A program made the position numbers and the translations under genes. A model generated the notes under the pieces. It had not been told where the DNA came from. It made no database searches and worked only from the letters and a program-made list of their open reading frames with translations. From positions 805,501 through 869,500 of the forward strand of contig OY848924.1 of the NCBI GenBank assembly GCA_963693285.1: a stretch of 64,000 nt of DNA, in the 5' to 3' direction. Shown piece after piece: positions 14,201-24,811 of this stretch; position 1 is the stretch's first letter, and each line of letters begins with the position of its first letter. Source of the DNA: Xestospongia muta (lineage: Eukaryota > Porifera > Demospongiae > Haplosclerida > Petrosiidae).

Positions 14201-14741
14201 ATTGTGTTTGTATAGAGTTATTTTATAGTCTAGATTGTTATAGTTGACTTAAGTAGTTTATATATGTTGATAAATAGACTACTTAGAGTTATATTTGATT
14301 ACTGAGATCATGAGAAATTAAGATGTATTAATTAACTACTTCTCTTCTACATTGTTTACTAACTGTTCTTTAATTCAGTTATATTTCCTTTTATTGTTAC
14401 ACTTTATAGACACTATTGATCCATCAGAAATATTTCAAGAATATTTTTCTGATGTTTGTGAAGCCATTGAAGTTAAACCTATGTTCATTGTTAATCGACT
14501 CTTTTCTGCTAAGTTGATATCATTAAGTTTTAAGAAAGATGTACACAGTATGAGTGGTGATGATTATGAGAAAGCAGACAAAGTAGTTACTGAACTACAA
14601 CAACAGGTTGAAGAAAAAGGAGTTGAGTTTTTAAAAGCTCTTTGTGATTTCCTTCTAAAGCAGTACCAGGAGTTGAAGGATATTGGTACAAGAATGAAAA
14701 GTCAATTAGAAAGTGAGACATTTTATCATACAACACTATAA
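2113..14741 (+). CDS. Gene A: Ank-ROCO-Death-linker-CARD-like protein (5' end outside the window)
   Basis: Multi-exon gene, probable intracellular signalling protein. Exons inferred from AG/GT borders with matching phase: 2113-2214, 4142-4243, 6552-6653 (34-residue Ank repeats), 8515-10596 (Ank end, Roc-COR), 10757-10844, 11009-11284 (Death domain), 11399-11461, 11719-11766, 11860-11913, 12132-12185, 13012-13059, 13146-13199, 13431-13492, 14082-14151 (Ser/Thr/Asp-rich linker) and 14410-14741 (helical CARD-like end, stop at 14739). All junctions keep frame with ordinary GT-AG sites. No kinase domain follows the GTPase; the Death domain takes that place. The first exon is not in the window, so the true length is unknown. 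The paralogue at 51.8-64 kb shares the Ank-Roc part. The overall architecture is well supported; activity is inferred from the families. Confidence 0.8.
4142..4243 (+). CDS. Ank-repeat exon 2 of gene A
   Basis: A 102-base phase-0 exon encoding one ankyrin repeat (starts YGKTAAHYAA, ends VNATDN), with AG before and GTAAGT after. The second half is identical to the exon at 6552-6653. The helix-turn position carries K-S-H where the others have G-H, so it may be slightly divergent in fold. It sits in a 2.4-kb tandem unit whose intron parts are nearly identical to the next unit. Confidence 0.85.
4543..4636. repeat. Palindromic MITE-like element (copies 6953-7046, about 62665-62877)
   Basis: Arms CTTCTTGGTGTAACTTG and CAAGTTACACCAAGAA, about 20 bases each with one mismatch, flank TGACATCATCAT-type sequence. 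The copy near 8334-8350 keeps only the left arm, beside TTTAGGG repeats. The gene G copy is interrupted by an extra 100 bases. Confidence 0.75.
6552..6653 (+). CDS. Ank-repeat exon 3 of gene A
   Basis: A 102-base phase-0 exon encoding one ankyrin repeat (starts NGETAAHYAA, then GHVDVLKLL). It lies 2410 bases after its sister at 4142. Exon and introns were clearly copied together. Confidence 0.85.
8036..8064 (+). pseudogene. Truncated Ank exon, 3' end only
   Basis: The last 27 or so bases of the Ank exon (encoding HTGVNATDN) followed by the normal GTAAGT donor. Everything upstream in the exon is missing: the sequence jumps directly from the repeat's mid-intron (about 8030) to the exon end. 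There is no acceptor, so it should not be spliced in. This looks like a deletion between two tandem units that fused intron to exon. Confidence 0.8.
8315..8334. repeat. Short TTTAGGG-like interstitial tract
   Basis: Reads TTAGGGTTTAGGGTTTAGGG immediately before the left MITE arm. Related single motifs at 42095 and 62778. Too short for a telomere; perhaps a repair scar or part of the repeat. Confidence 0.6.
8515..10596 (+). CDS. Roc-COR (ROCO GTPase) exon of gene A
   Basis: A single 2082-base, phase-0/phase-0 exon of 694 codons. Codons 1-50 complete the ankyrin region (NGDSLLHFACANSK, then a TPLEVV motif). A Ras-like Roc domain begins at about codon 75: P-loop GNMTAGKSSL, G3-type motif DFAGHQEYY, G4-like VIGSYAD (without the classical NKxD), and a long dimerisation (COR-like) region to the end. 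The exon ends before GTAAGT at 10597; the open frame reading on to 10647 is intron. By family analogy it is a cytoplasmic GTP-switch and dimerisation module. ROCO assignment is strong; nucleotide binding is inferred from the P-loop. Confidence 0.88.
11009..11284 (+). CDS. Death-domain exon of gene A
   Basis: A 276-base exon, phase 1 in and out, encoding about 92 residues: an all-helical Death-fold with the pattern F-QWKIIGECL, LSEVLQLWMD, WNTILQTIE and a terminal amphipathic helix (VVTEMEIFLK). It is clearly the same subtype as the Death exons at 33406-33726 and 43910-44230, which share the LSEVLQ-W-D core, the Pro-V-W turn and the E-PP/RP-ENK motif. Expected role: homotypic interaction with other Death domains. 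It lies directly after the Roc-COR block. Confidence 0.85.
11399..14151 (+). CDS. Microexon linker of gene A (nine short exons)
   Basis: Small exons of 48-70 bases at 11399, 11719, 11860, 12132, 13012, 13146, 13431 and 14082, mostly phase 1 on both sides, encode a hydrophilic Ser/Thr/Asp/Glu/Asn-rich stretch of about 150 residues. Two exon pairs repeat: 11719+11860 and 13012+13146 have the same lengths (48 and 54 bases) and related peptides (QTD-NT in the first member, SESITEDS in the second). Being multiples of three with equal phases, these exons can be skipped or added without breaking frame. No fold is expected; probably a flexible, perhaps phosphorylated, spacer between the Death and CARD-like domains. 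The heading count includes the partial linker in the Death exon tail. Confidence 0.7.
14410..14741 (+). CDS. CARD-like C-terminal exon of gene A
   Basis: Last exon, entered in phase 1, about 110 residues ending in TAA. The segment FQEYFSDVCEAIE, AKLISLSFKKDV, ELQQQVEEKG, FLKALCDFLL has the helix spacing of a CARD or related Death-fold. It aligns with the N-terminal domain of gene E (25359-25689), which has HYDKLCLVLKE, AAKLISDEVRDE and YVEILKDLC. A GTGAGA at 14711 could be an alternative donor to AG sites near 14843, but no clear coding exon follows, so the stop at 14739-14741 is preferred. Confidence 0.65.
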
Positions 14742-15179
14742 TTAAATTAGATAATTAATATTTGTATAACTGAGTCTTTAATGATGTTATAATTGAGTAA
14801 TCTACTGTATATGACAAATGTCTTTACTTTCTATGTACTGCAGGCTTAACTCCGCCTACTTAGTCTCCAGTCCTCTACATTTTTTACTTTTTATATTTGC
14901 CCCTACATACATTTCCTTAATATAGCTGGTTAATGAATATACTTAAAACTTAGAGCGTCTAGACACTTAGTTTGTTATGTTATGGTTGCTGCTGTTTTTG
15001 TTAATCTTTTTATTGTTAAAATACATGACAAATTAATCATCTATTATTATATCAATAACATAAAATGTGAAGTAATCCACAATTACATAACTACAATATG
15101 TCATTAAAACAATATACAACATCATTCAGTAATTGTCTAATAATTTTCTATAACATTTACTAACAGCAGTGAGTAGTTA
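14742..15179. other. Intergenic AT-rich spacer
   Basis: Between the stop of gene A and the convergent remnant on the other strand. I see no open frame, repeat or RNA gene. It probably holds the 3' UTR and poly(A) signals of gene A. Confidence 0.5.
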
Positions 15180-15199
15180 TCTAATGTAGTGTCTTTATT

Positions 15200-15486
15200 G
15201 ATGAGTAGATTGATCAACAAGATGTTTAAAGAGTTGAACTAGTTGGTCAAGTTTATCTTGTACATCCTACAATAGTGACATATAACTAGAATATATAAAA
15301 TAGTACTAACTTGACTAGCTAAGTATTGTTTTGTTTGTAGTATTAGTTCCACTATTTTCCAGTCATCAATCTCTCCAGGAGACACACCCTCTATTAGTTG
15401 AGGATTGAAACGAAAGAAAGGAATAGGATCACGATATTTCTGACATGAGATAGCAAATTTGTCAGCAGTTGTCTCTGACTCACTAA
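15200..15486 (-). pseudogene. iPLA2-like (PLA2G6-type) C-terminal exons, apparently orphaned
   Basis: On the minus strand, about 15486-15314 is an exon with AG before and GTTAGT after. It encodes a segment with the pattern FAISCQKYRDPIPFFRFNPQ, then E-IDDWKIVELILQT-QYL. A second exon, about 15271-15200, encodes DKLDQLVQLFKHL and ends in TAA. This matches my knowledge of the C-terminus of calcium-independent phospholipase A2 beta, where F-R-L-N-P-Q-L and a final KLIQLL-type helix close the patatin domain. No patatin core (GXSXG or catalytic Asp) was found upstream; the transposon at 15.88-19.80 kb lies there. It is either the surviving 3' end of a broken gene or the end of a gene whose other exons I failed to see. 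Confidence 0.5.
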
Positions 15487-15875
15487 TCTATAGTAAATAA
15501 GAGATCATGTAATATATAAACTAACAATGTTATATTATCAAACATCCTACATGGACATAACTGAACACAGTTTACATAGACAATAATTTATAACTAAGGA
15601 AGAAGGAACTATTGCCCAGCTCATGACCATATTTGGAAGTTTGTGTACATGTGAATACAATTAACTATGTCATGAATACTTACAGCTTAGTATGCTAGAT
15701 CCTTCTCTCTAAAAGTCTGATCCAATTAGCTTTACTTTTATAAGCTATATCATACTTGTTATTAAGTGTTAAGAATGGATGCTTTAGTTATAATGATACA
15801 ACCCACCAAAGAAGTAACAGTAAAGAGCAGGTTATATACATTGTAGATAACAGTACATGTACATGGAGTCTCAAA
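15487..15875. other. Spacer before the two-gene transposon
   Basis: AT-rich DNA with no convincing exon. A GTAAGT-like donor on the minus strand near 15681 could end a lost upstream exon of the iPLA2-like remnant, but all frames before it soon stop. Confidence 0.4.
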
Positions 15876-15921
15876 GCCAGATGTTATACAAGGGGAGGTA
15901 ACATCTGGACAAACTCACATT
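15876..15921 (+). repeat. Left terminal inverted repeat with internal palindrome
   Basis: Matches the reverse complement of 19753-19798. It contains the perfect 10-base palindromic arms CCAGATGTTA and TAACATCTGG around a 12-base loop, so one end alone can form a hairpin. This is the likely transposase recognition site. Confidence 0.75.
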
Positions 15922-16234
15922 TGAAAGTTGAGCAACTATGAATGTTATTATAGTTGAAGATCACATGACTTCCTGTTACACATGTACCTATATAGTTGTA
16001 CTTTATTTAAAGGAGAAGGTCGAGTATTTGCAATATTCTGAACGCTTCCGCTGGGACGGGTATTTAAGGGGTGTGCCCAGGACACAAGATGGCGGGTATA
16101 TTCAAAATGAAAATGGCCTCAATACTGTCACTAGACTTATCGTGTTTATCAGCACGACTACGCCTTTTCTTAACAGCTCAGTTCTCCTACGCACTATTTA
16201 ACACCACGTGTTCATTATAACCAGACAAAAAAGC

Positions 16235-16907
16235 ATGGCAGCACGTGGTGTTTACCAAACAAAAGTAAAGGTTAGGAACTTAGTTTTTTAACAAAAAAAA
16301 ACACAAAAAATGATGGTTAGGTTGATATAGAGTATCACCAGGACCCTCCAACAGCATTTATACAAGAGTTTGAGGAGGTCCTGAAAAAGTACCATGAAAT
16401 AAAAGTTGAAAAATTATTGAAGAACAGGACCGAACCTGTCAAAAAGAAAAGAAAAGGTAATGATAAACAGATGGTACTAGTCATAAAATTGTTGGCAACA
16501 TAGTTTTAAGTGGATATGAAGATGGTGATGGCCCTACCCTCCAAGATGAAGCTGTGTGTCCGCACTGTTTTCTCCATCCTTGTGTCATTTCCCACCCTCC
16601 TAGCTGGCTGAGAGGATCCTCTGAAGCCAGCTTGAGCAATCAGTATAAACACTTCAAGCTTTACAAAAAGTTTTGGACCTTACTTGGTCAGTTGGGAGTC
16701 TGGAATGACTCCAGATATTTGACCTACAAAGCAACGAAAACATCAATGATGGATCCCAGAGATGTCATGCCAGACTGTGTAGTAAATGTGAGTACATATA
16801 TTTTGATGTACCTTTTAAGTATTAATTCATGCATACAGGAAATACGAAGATTTCCAAATCCAGAGGGTGTTGATTATGCTCACTTCAAATCATCTTATAT
16901 TGGCTAA
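16235..16907 (+). CDS. Transposon-borne P2X7-tail-like accessory protein
   Basis: Four exons in frame: 16235-16270, 16333-16456, 16504-16787 and 16839-16907, about 170 codons ending in TAA. The N-terminus is short and basic, with a KKKRK stretch that could be a nuclear signal. The middle has CPHCFLHPC, and the end has MPDCVVNEIRRFPNP. That last pattern (hydrophobic-P-x-C-V-V-x-x-I-R-x-x-F-P) recalls the cysteine-rich cytoplasmic tail of P2X7 receptors and many transposon-associated copies of it. It has no membrane segments, so it is not a receptor. Start choice: ATG at 16235 gives a continuous frame; an ATG at 16089 runs into a stop before any donor. Role within the element unknown; DNA or zinc binding is a guess. 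Confidence 0.68.
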
Positions 16908-16963
16908 ATATGATCTACATAATGAAACTTAGTAACTACAAAAGAACTATAATAACTTCCATT

Positions 16964-19360
16964 TTATTGTGTGTCTTCCTCTTCATCAATATCTTCAGTA
17001 TAGTCAAGATCCAATTCCAGGCCATCATCAGACAAGTTTTCCTCATCGTCATCCATTTTTAAACTTGGACCTTCTAATTCTTCCAATGATCTGCATGTCT
17101 ATGTAAACTTATGTCAACAAAATGTATATATACTTATACCTTATGTCTTGGGAATTCCATTGTATGTAGTTCATCCAGACACTATCAACAAACTTGAATG
17201 ACTTCTTTACTAAGACTTTCATTGGAGTTCGTCTGTCTGGTCTTTGAAGATCTTGGACATAGCGTTCACTAGTAGCTCTTCTTTGTACATTCTCATTCTA
17301 TAGAATACAAAGTTGTTATGAACTACATTGATATATAATAAACTAACCCAGTCCATACAAGCTAGATTCATTCTCATGACAAAAGTATTTGTTCCAAAGT
17401 GTATACGCTTTGGTATATATGTCAGAAGGTGGTGATTAAAGGACTCTACCCAGTAAGTGTCACAACACTATATAAAGCAAGTTATAAATAGAGACCAGGG
17501 CAATACATGTACTTACTCTACAATAAGAGTCAGCTTCTCTGTAAATTATTGTCCCCTTCAACATCTTCTCATACGCTATAACTGCAGCTGGTGTTGTTAC
17601 CTTAATCTTACTGGGACAATATCCAGGACATTTACAAGCTGACTCTTCATGGCATTTGGAATGTTCATCCTGTAAAAATATGTGATGTCATATAAACATG
17701 AATAAGAGAACCTGATAATGTTGTACAATATTCAAGATGTTCTGACAAAGATTGTCACCAGACTGGCCACAATTCTTCATACAATAATACAAATGAATGT
17801 GCTCTTTCCTAAGCATCCATAATCACAATATATACATGATCATATGAACTAACTTTTATCAGCTAATTCTGGAAACCAAGTTAGTCCCGCTTTCTTTACT
17901 GGTCCACAAGCAATTGGTTTCATAACTTTAGCAACATTTTTAGTACCTGAGGAATATTGAAAGTGTATGGCTTTGTAAAGCATATCTCACCATGCCATGT
18001 ATCAAAAGAGTTGACTATGTTGAGGTCATCAATGATAAACCTCTTCACAGAAGAACAATTATCATGAGCTACTTCAACCACATTCAGTTATAAAGAATAG
18101 TAATTTAATTGTTTGCTGTTATAAGTTGACGTAGTACCTTTTTCAATAACTTGGGGAACAACAATTTTTGTAGCTTCCAATTCCCTTGTTTGGGCTACAG
18201 CATGCTCCTTTCTTGACAGTGTCACACAGCCAACGATCCTGTGAGTACTATGCCAACATATCATAAAGCTATAGCAGCAATGCTTAATATTACCTTCCTG
18301 AAAGACAAGGTACAGTTGTGTGGTAAGCGTTAGCTGTTGAGTCATGTCGTGCATCAGTTATGACCCACTGTAATCAAACTTGTGAGAGTTGTCAAAACAT
18401 TATATCAATAATACCTCTCCATTTGCTGAATACTCTGATAGGTCTTTAATTTCACAGATTGCTTTCATCATAGACTGCTCAGCACAGCATCTAACAACTT
18501 CTATACATCTTTGTGATTTATAAACTAAATCCAAACAGTCATTAGACTTGTGATTTATTATGTAATATACCTGATCTAATGTACGACTTGCCAACAGTTC
18601 CAATGCCAGAAAAGCAGCTGAAGTTAATGTACTGGCTAGGTATAATTCCAGCACATGTGAAAGCATGAACACATCTAGTACATAAAAACAATGATTATTA
18701 TCAATTTTTAATAAGTACTAACTTTTGGTTGACCAAGTACCGCCCTCCAAATACTCTTGAACTAGCCCACCATTGCTTAGATCAACAAGTCTGACACTGA
18801 AACTCAACTCGTAGTATATGTCCAATCTACAAGTCACAAAATCACAAATATCTAATAATACTCATGAAGCCATTGTACCTGAACTATAGATGATGTCACC
18901 CATGTTATAGCACGACAGTCACATGGTCGCGTCAGTCCTACTACTAGCTCATGAAATGTCTATTGCTCACAAACAAACAACGACTGATTGTCTCCATCAT
19001 CACCACCAGTAAAGATACCTATAATGTCTTAAATATTGCCAGTCATTCCTGTCATTAGATATTACCTGAATATTCCAACATTGGCTTAACAATATCCCTC
19101 TGAGCTCCACAACTACTTTCACTGACTGTCTCATTGCCACCATCATCACCCACACCCGCCATGTCCAATGACAATCCAAGGAGCTCACGATTGTCGAGTG
19201 GTCGTGACTCTTTTGATGACATAACTGACTTCACTAATTCTAGTTGTCGAAGAAAGTTCTTTTTGTCAGCCTCACTCAAGAAATTCAGCTCCATTTGATA
19301 GCGAACTCCATGTCTCACACACTTTTTCTTGGGAGGACAAGTCTCACCAGAAGTAGCCAT
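16964..19360 (-). pseudogene. DDE transposase of the 3.9-kb element (14 exons, two in-frame stops)
   Basis: Exons on the minus strand, 5' to 3': 19360-19066, 19018-18879, 18826-18723, 18674-18571, 18524-18415, 18367-18294, 18238-18138, 18071-17991, 17946-17854, 17808-17712, 17669-17517, 17467-17348, 17297-17140, 17090-16964. The product resembles a family of animal DDE transposases: first acidic motif WVITDARHDS, second IDDLN followed by DTWHGTKNVAK, a Cys-rich insert (KCHEESACKCPGYC), and the final Glu in YWVESFNHHLLTYIPKR. The C-terminus is acidic. Two stops interrupt an otherwise open frame: TAG at 18960-18962 and TGA at 18782-18784. The junction between the exons ending at 17854 and starting at 17808 is one base out of frame with canonical splice sites. 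It is therefore probably inactive, though only recently so. Confidence 0.72.
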
Positions 19361-19752
19361 TTTAGTTTTTCAAATGAAATGACGCTCATTTTACGTCCTT
19401 TTACACCTGATAAACGCTTTTATAAGCACACAGATCTACTGTTTAGCACTTACAAGTGCTATAGTGAAGTGTATCTTTCACACGTGAAGAAGAAATAATT
19501 AATAAACTTGCCTTGGGCAGGGCCTTTTTATACCCAACCTCCTCGTTTAACACCTCAACAGTTAAAATGTTACTCTGTCTAGTTTGTGAGTGTGCACTTG
19601 AGAAGTCTATCAAGAGGTGAAATCTGACAGTAAAAGAATTAAATTGCATCTTCAACCATATTTTAATTAACTTGCAGGCGTGGTCCTGTGGAATCACATG
19701 ACACAACCAATTTGATTGGTCTGCATAAAGTCAGTGCAGAAGACTAGCTTTG

Positions 19753-19798
19753 AATGCGGATTTGTCCAGACATTCCCTCCCCTTGCAGAACATCTGGC
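19753..19798 (-). repeat. Right terminal inverted repeat
   Basis: Reverse-complement partner of 15876-15921: the shared blocks are CCAGATGTT, CAAGGGGAGG and TCTGGACAAA. Its internal palindrome is imperfect, with two or three mismatches, so it has decayed relative to the left end or always differed. Confidence 0.75.
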
Positions 19799-19898
19799 CT
19801 CAAGACTAATGCTCAATGACACTAGCTAGTTTATGTTATAAAGTGTTTAGTATAACTTACCTTCCAAACAACTCAGATATTGTAGTTTTTGGACTATT

Positions 19899-21777
<1,879 letters not shown>

Positions 21778-21846
21778 CTCAATCAATTTCACTCTAACTT
21801 CCTTGCCTTTAACTTGACATATATAATCATATGGTTCTCGTAATAT
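21778..21846 (-). pseudogene. Lone exon resembling the N-terminus of geranylgeranyl diphosphate synthase
   Basis: Minus-strand 69-base exon with AG before and GTAATT after, phase 0. It encodes 23 residues with the pattern ILREPYDY, GKEVRVKL. This matches the start of animal GGPP synthase (GGPS1), where ILLEPYKY and GKQVRTKL occur at the same spacing, about 14 of 23 identical from memory. The next expected blocks, including the DDxxD motif, were not found on this strand down to 15 kb, so this is a fragment or a gene whose other exons are lost or unrecognised. Confidence 0.5.
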
Positions 21847-22953
21847 CTATTAACAACACACAATGACACATAACAAAGAATTATACTAATAAACATATTC
21901 GTTTATAGTCATCTGCTTTCTTTACTTGACCAACAACCATATTCCACGTGGATCACAATACCACGCCTACTAAAAATAATGAGCTCCGCCTATTAATTAT
22001 CTTTATGAGCCCCACCTCTCAAATACAAACTTATTAGATTGATTTATTCTCTCAGTGACATTGTCAAGATGAGTGATATCTACATGAAATGAAAGTAAGT
22101 AAAGTTACTAACTGTTGTTGTCAAATTACCTAGTTTAGTCCCTTGTATTGTAATATTACCTATAATATATAAATTATAGTAAAGTAAGTCACATTATCAA
22201 AAGTATATGTATATCTATTTACATATCAAAATCAAACATAACTTTTAGGATATTAATAGTTATTTTGTTATTAACACTGGTAAAATCATTTGTATTTACT
22301 ATAAACATCATTTACACTTTTTAATTTACAAACATTCATAATTCATATTACAAACTAACATATTAACATTCAAACATACAATTACACTATTATAATTTAT
22401 ATAATTGCTTTTGTTACTAAACCATACATGATACTGAGGTAAACATTTACTGTAAAGCTACATTTCAGACTATATCAGACATAATAGAGATTAGTGTTCT
22501 CATTATATTCCACAGTATAGAATAGAATAGCCATGTATGTACTGGAGTAGTGGTGGACTCCTTATTGTATATGTAGTAAAAACCAAATGAGTGATCTGCT
22601 GTGGATGGACATATGTAACTGGTAACTGTCCTGTCACTTGTGTCATACATTAAGAAATACAATGTATAAGTGAATATAGACACTACCTCTTACACTCAGT
22701 ACCATCCTATGGAGGTCTAATGACAATCTCTAGAAACTTAATGGAGTTTAAATTAGTGATAGTGATAATATGACCTCATGAATTGAATTCTATCTCTGTA
22801 GATTTTTCTTAATTCTTATTTGTCTTTGCTATCAAGAAGGATTCAAGTAATGATCTAATTAAAGATACAGATGGAATTCACTTAATATTTAATTACCAAT
22901 AAGCAGGTCATCCTCTTGACTGAACTTTTGTATGTAGTTTCCATGACAACTGG
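21847..22953. repeat. Spacer; 22668-22953 is duplicated at 46886-47173
   Basis: The right third (22668-22953), just before the CAP-Gly gene, recurs at 46886-47173 with only a few differences. The duplicate stops right at the point where the CAP-Gly coding exon begins (CCATGACAACTGG). The left part (21847-22667) is AT-rich with nothing recognisable. Confidence 0.75.
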
Positions 22954-24811
22954 ATGATGAAGTTGGTCTCCAAAGGGTCACACCCCTCATCTCAACCTAG
23001 CCCAGATATCAATTCCCCTCTTGTCCACAGCAACAGTCCAGCTCCCAGTTCAAGTACTCTACCCAGTACTACAGCATCTAATAGTCCTGAGGAAGTGACA
23101 CTTGAAACATTAGGGGTTAAAATTGGAGATAGAGTTGTGGTTAATTCTGGCAACAGCAAGAGTAAGGTCAGTGGATTATATATGTAGTGTCCATTTAATT
23201 GTTCCTGTACTTGTTAATATTTTATAGTAACTATGGCTATTGTATTTTTAACCCTTTAGAAAGGTACATTGAGGTTTGCTGGTGAGACTATATTTGCATC
23301 AGGTCAATGGGCAGGGATTGAACTCGATGATGAAGTTGGTCATAATGATGGATCTCATGGAGGTATACGATATTTCTCCTGTAAACCTAAACAAGGTATG
23401 ATGGATATATAGGACATAAAATGGATGTATAGTATGTATTATGGACTGTTATGTGAATTAATTAATGGACAGATGGATGTATTGATGGATAAATGTTTTC
23501 CTTTCAAGGTCTCTTTGTCGATTTAAAACGTATTACTAAGGACTCCAGTACTACTCCACCCACTACTTCTAGTGCTGGTAGTGGAGCTAGTGCTAAGGGA
23601 AAGAAAACAGTTACTTCAACTCTTTCATCAGATCTTCGTGTTAGAAGTGAATCATTTGTGACAGCACGAGCTATTGAGGCTCATTCTGATGTTGTTCAGA
23701 TGTCATCAGAGTTTCAGGTTGGAGATTGTGTCATTGTGTCTGGTAAAAATAAAGGAACATTACGATATGCTGGTGCTGTAAAATTTGCCCCAGGGTAAGA
23801 ATATAATATGTCCATTTAGTTACTTATATTTCCATTTGATAACCTATGTATCCATTTGGTCAATTATGCATCCATTTATTTTGCTATTAAGTGGACTAAT
23901 ATGATGTTCATTGCCACAAGTTGATCTATCTGTCAATGTATGCATCCATTTCCAAATTCATACATCCATTGTTAATCTTTTATGCATTCATTTCAAATTC
24001 TGGTTAGGTATAGAGCTAGATCATCCTCGTAGTACATGTGATGGTACCAAAGGAGGAAAGGAGTACTTCAAATGTCAACCTAACCGTGGCATCTTTGTCC
24101 TACCATCAAAAGTTAGTAAGATTATCGGTAAAGATAGTATTGACCTGCCAAGCTCTGGAGGTAGTTGTTCTCCATCTCCTAATCCTCCTGTCTCAACTCC
24201 AACCAATACAAGGAGAAGGAGACTAACACCCAGTAGTGCTAGGTAAGATGATTGGATGGATAGACTGACATGATGGATGGATGGTCCAGTTGTCAGAAAA
24301 GCTATTATTTATCTTTCATTTTTAGTAAATCCACTCTTCCTTCCAAGAGTTATTCAAGTTTTACTTCTCCTGTTCCCACGTTTCTCTCTTTAGCTACAGC
24401 ACCTGATATTACATTGGAAAAGGTATCCATTTATATCTCTATGTGTCCATTTGATTATCTATATGTCCATTTGTTCTCTATCTATTCATTTTAGAGTCTA
24501 TCTATCCATTTTAGGGTATGAGTGTTTTTGTTAATAAAGAGAAAGGAACAGTTCAATATATTGGTCATACTGACTTTGCTCCAGGGGTGTGGCTTGGAGT
24601 GGAATTTCGAAAACCAAGTTAGTTTCCTTTACTGTTATGTCTGTTCTAACTCTCTCTCTCTCTCTCTCTCCTTCTAGGTGGTAAAAATGATGGCAGTGTT
24701 AATGGTAAACATTACTTTTCCTATAAACCAAACTATGGTATTTTTGTTAAACCTGAAAAGGCAACACTTCGTAGTATTAACTGTGCCAAGTTACTAAAAA
24801 TAGACAAATAG
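22954..24811 (+). CDS. Gene D: protein with three CAP-Gly domains (CLIP-like)
   Basis: Exons 22954-23166, 23260-23395, 23509-23794, about 24009-24242, 24326-24422, 24515-24617 and 24678-24811 (stop TAG). The first exon is a Ser/Pro-rich leader. CAP-Gly 1 spans the VKIGDRVVV, KGTLRFAGET, GQWAGIELDD and FSCKPKQGLFV motifs. CAP-Gly 2 has FQVGDCVIV, KGTLRYAGAV, GIELDHP and YFKCQPNRGIFV. CAP-Gly 3 has VFVNKEKGTVQYIG, WLGVEF, GKNDGSVNGKHYF and NYGIFVKPEK. Such domains bind microtubule or EB-type C-terminal tails; a cytoskeletal plus-end role is likely by family. The ATG at 22954 has an AG just upstream (at 22937), so the exon may extend 5'. The junction between exons three and four is problematic (see findings). 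Products like CLIP3/CLIP4 also carry Ank repeats, but none is seen here. Confidence 0.82.

Larger units (their letters stand above)
15876..19798. mobile_element. 3.9-kb DNA transposon with two convergent genes and hairpin-forming ends
   Basis: Both ends carry a related sequence in opposite orientation: left 15876-15921, right 19753-19798, sharing GCCAGATGTT, CAAGGGGAGG and TCTGGACAAA with few mismatches. The left copy is also a short palindrome: CCAGATGTTA and TAACATCTGG enclose the CAAGGGGAGG core; the right copy is a weaker version. Inside, a small plus-strand gene (16235-16907) and a minus-strand DDE transposase (16964-19360) run toward each other with 57 bases between stops, each starting near an end. 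No clean target duplication is seen; CTCAA flanks both ends but may be chance. The superfamily is not certain. The transposase resembles the animal family containing zebrafish si:ch211-108c17.2. Confidence 0.72.

Noticed and set aside
16089..16220. Upstream ATG (MAGIFKMKM) as start of the P2X7-tail-like gene
   Set aside because: Its frame stops at 16218 with no suitable donor; the ATG at 16235 splices in frame.
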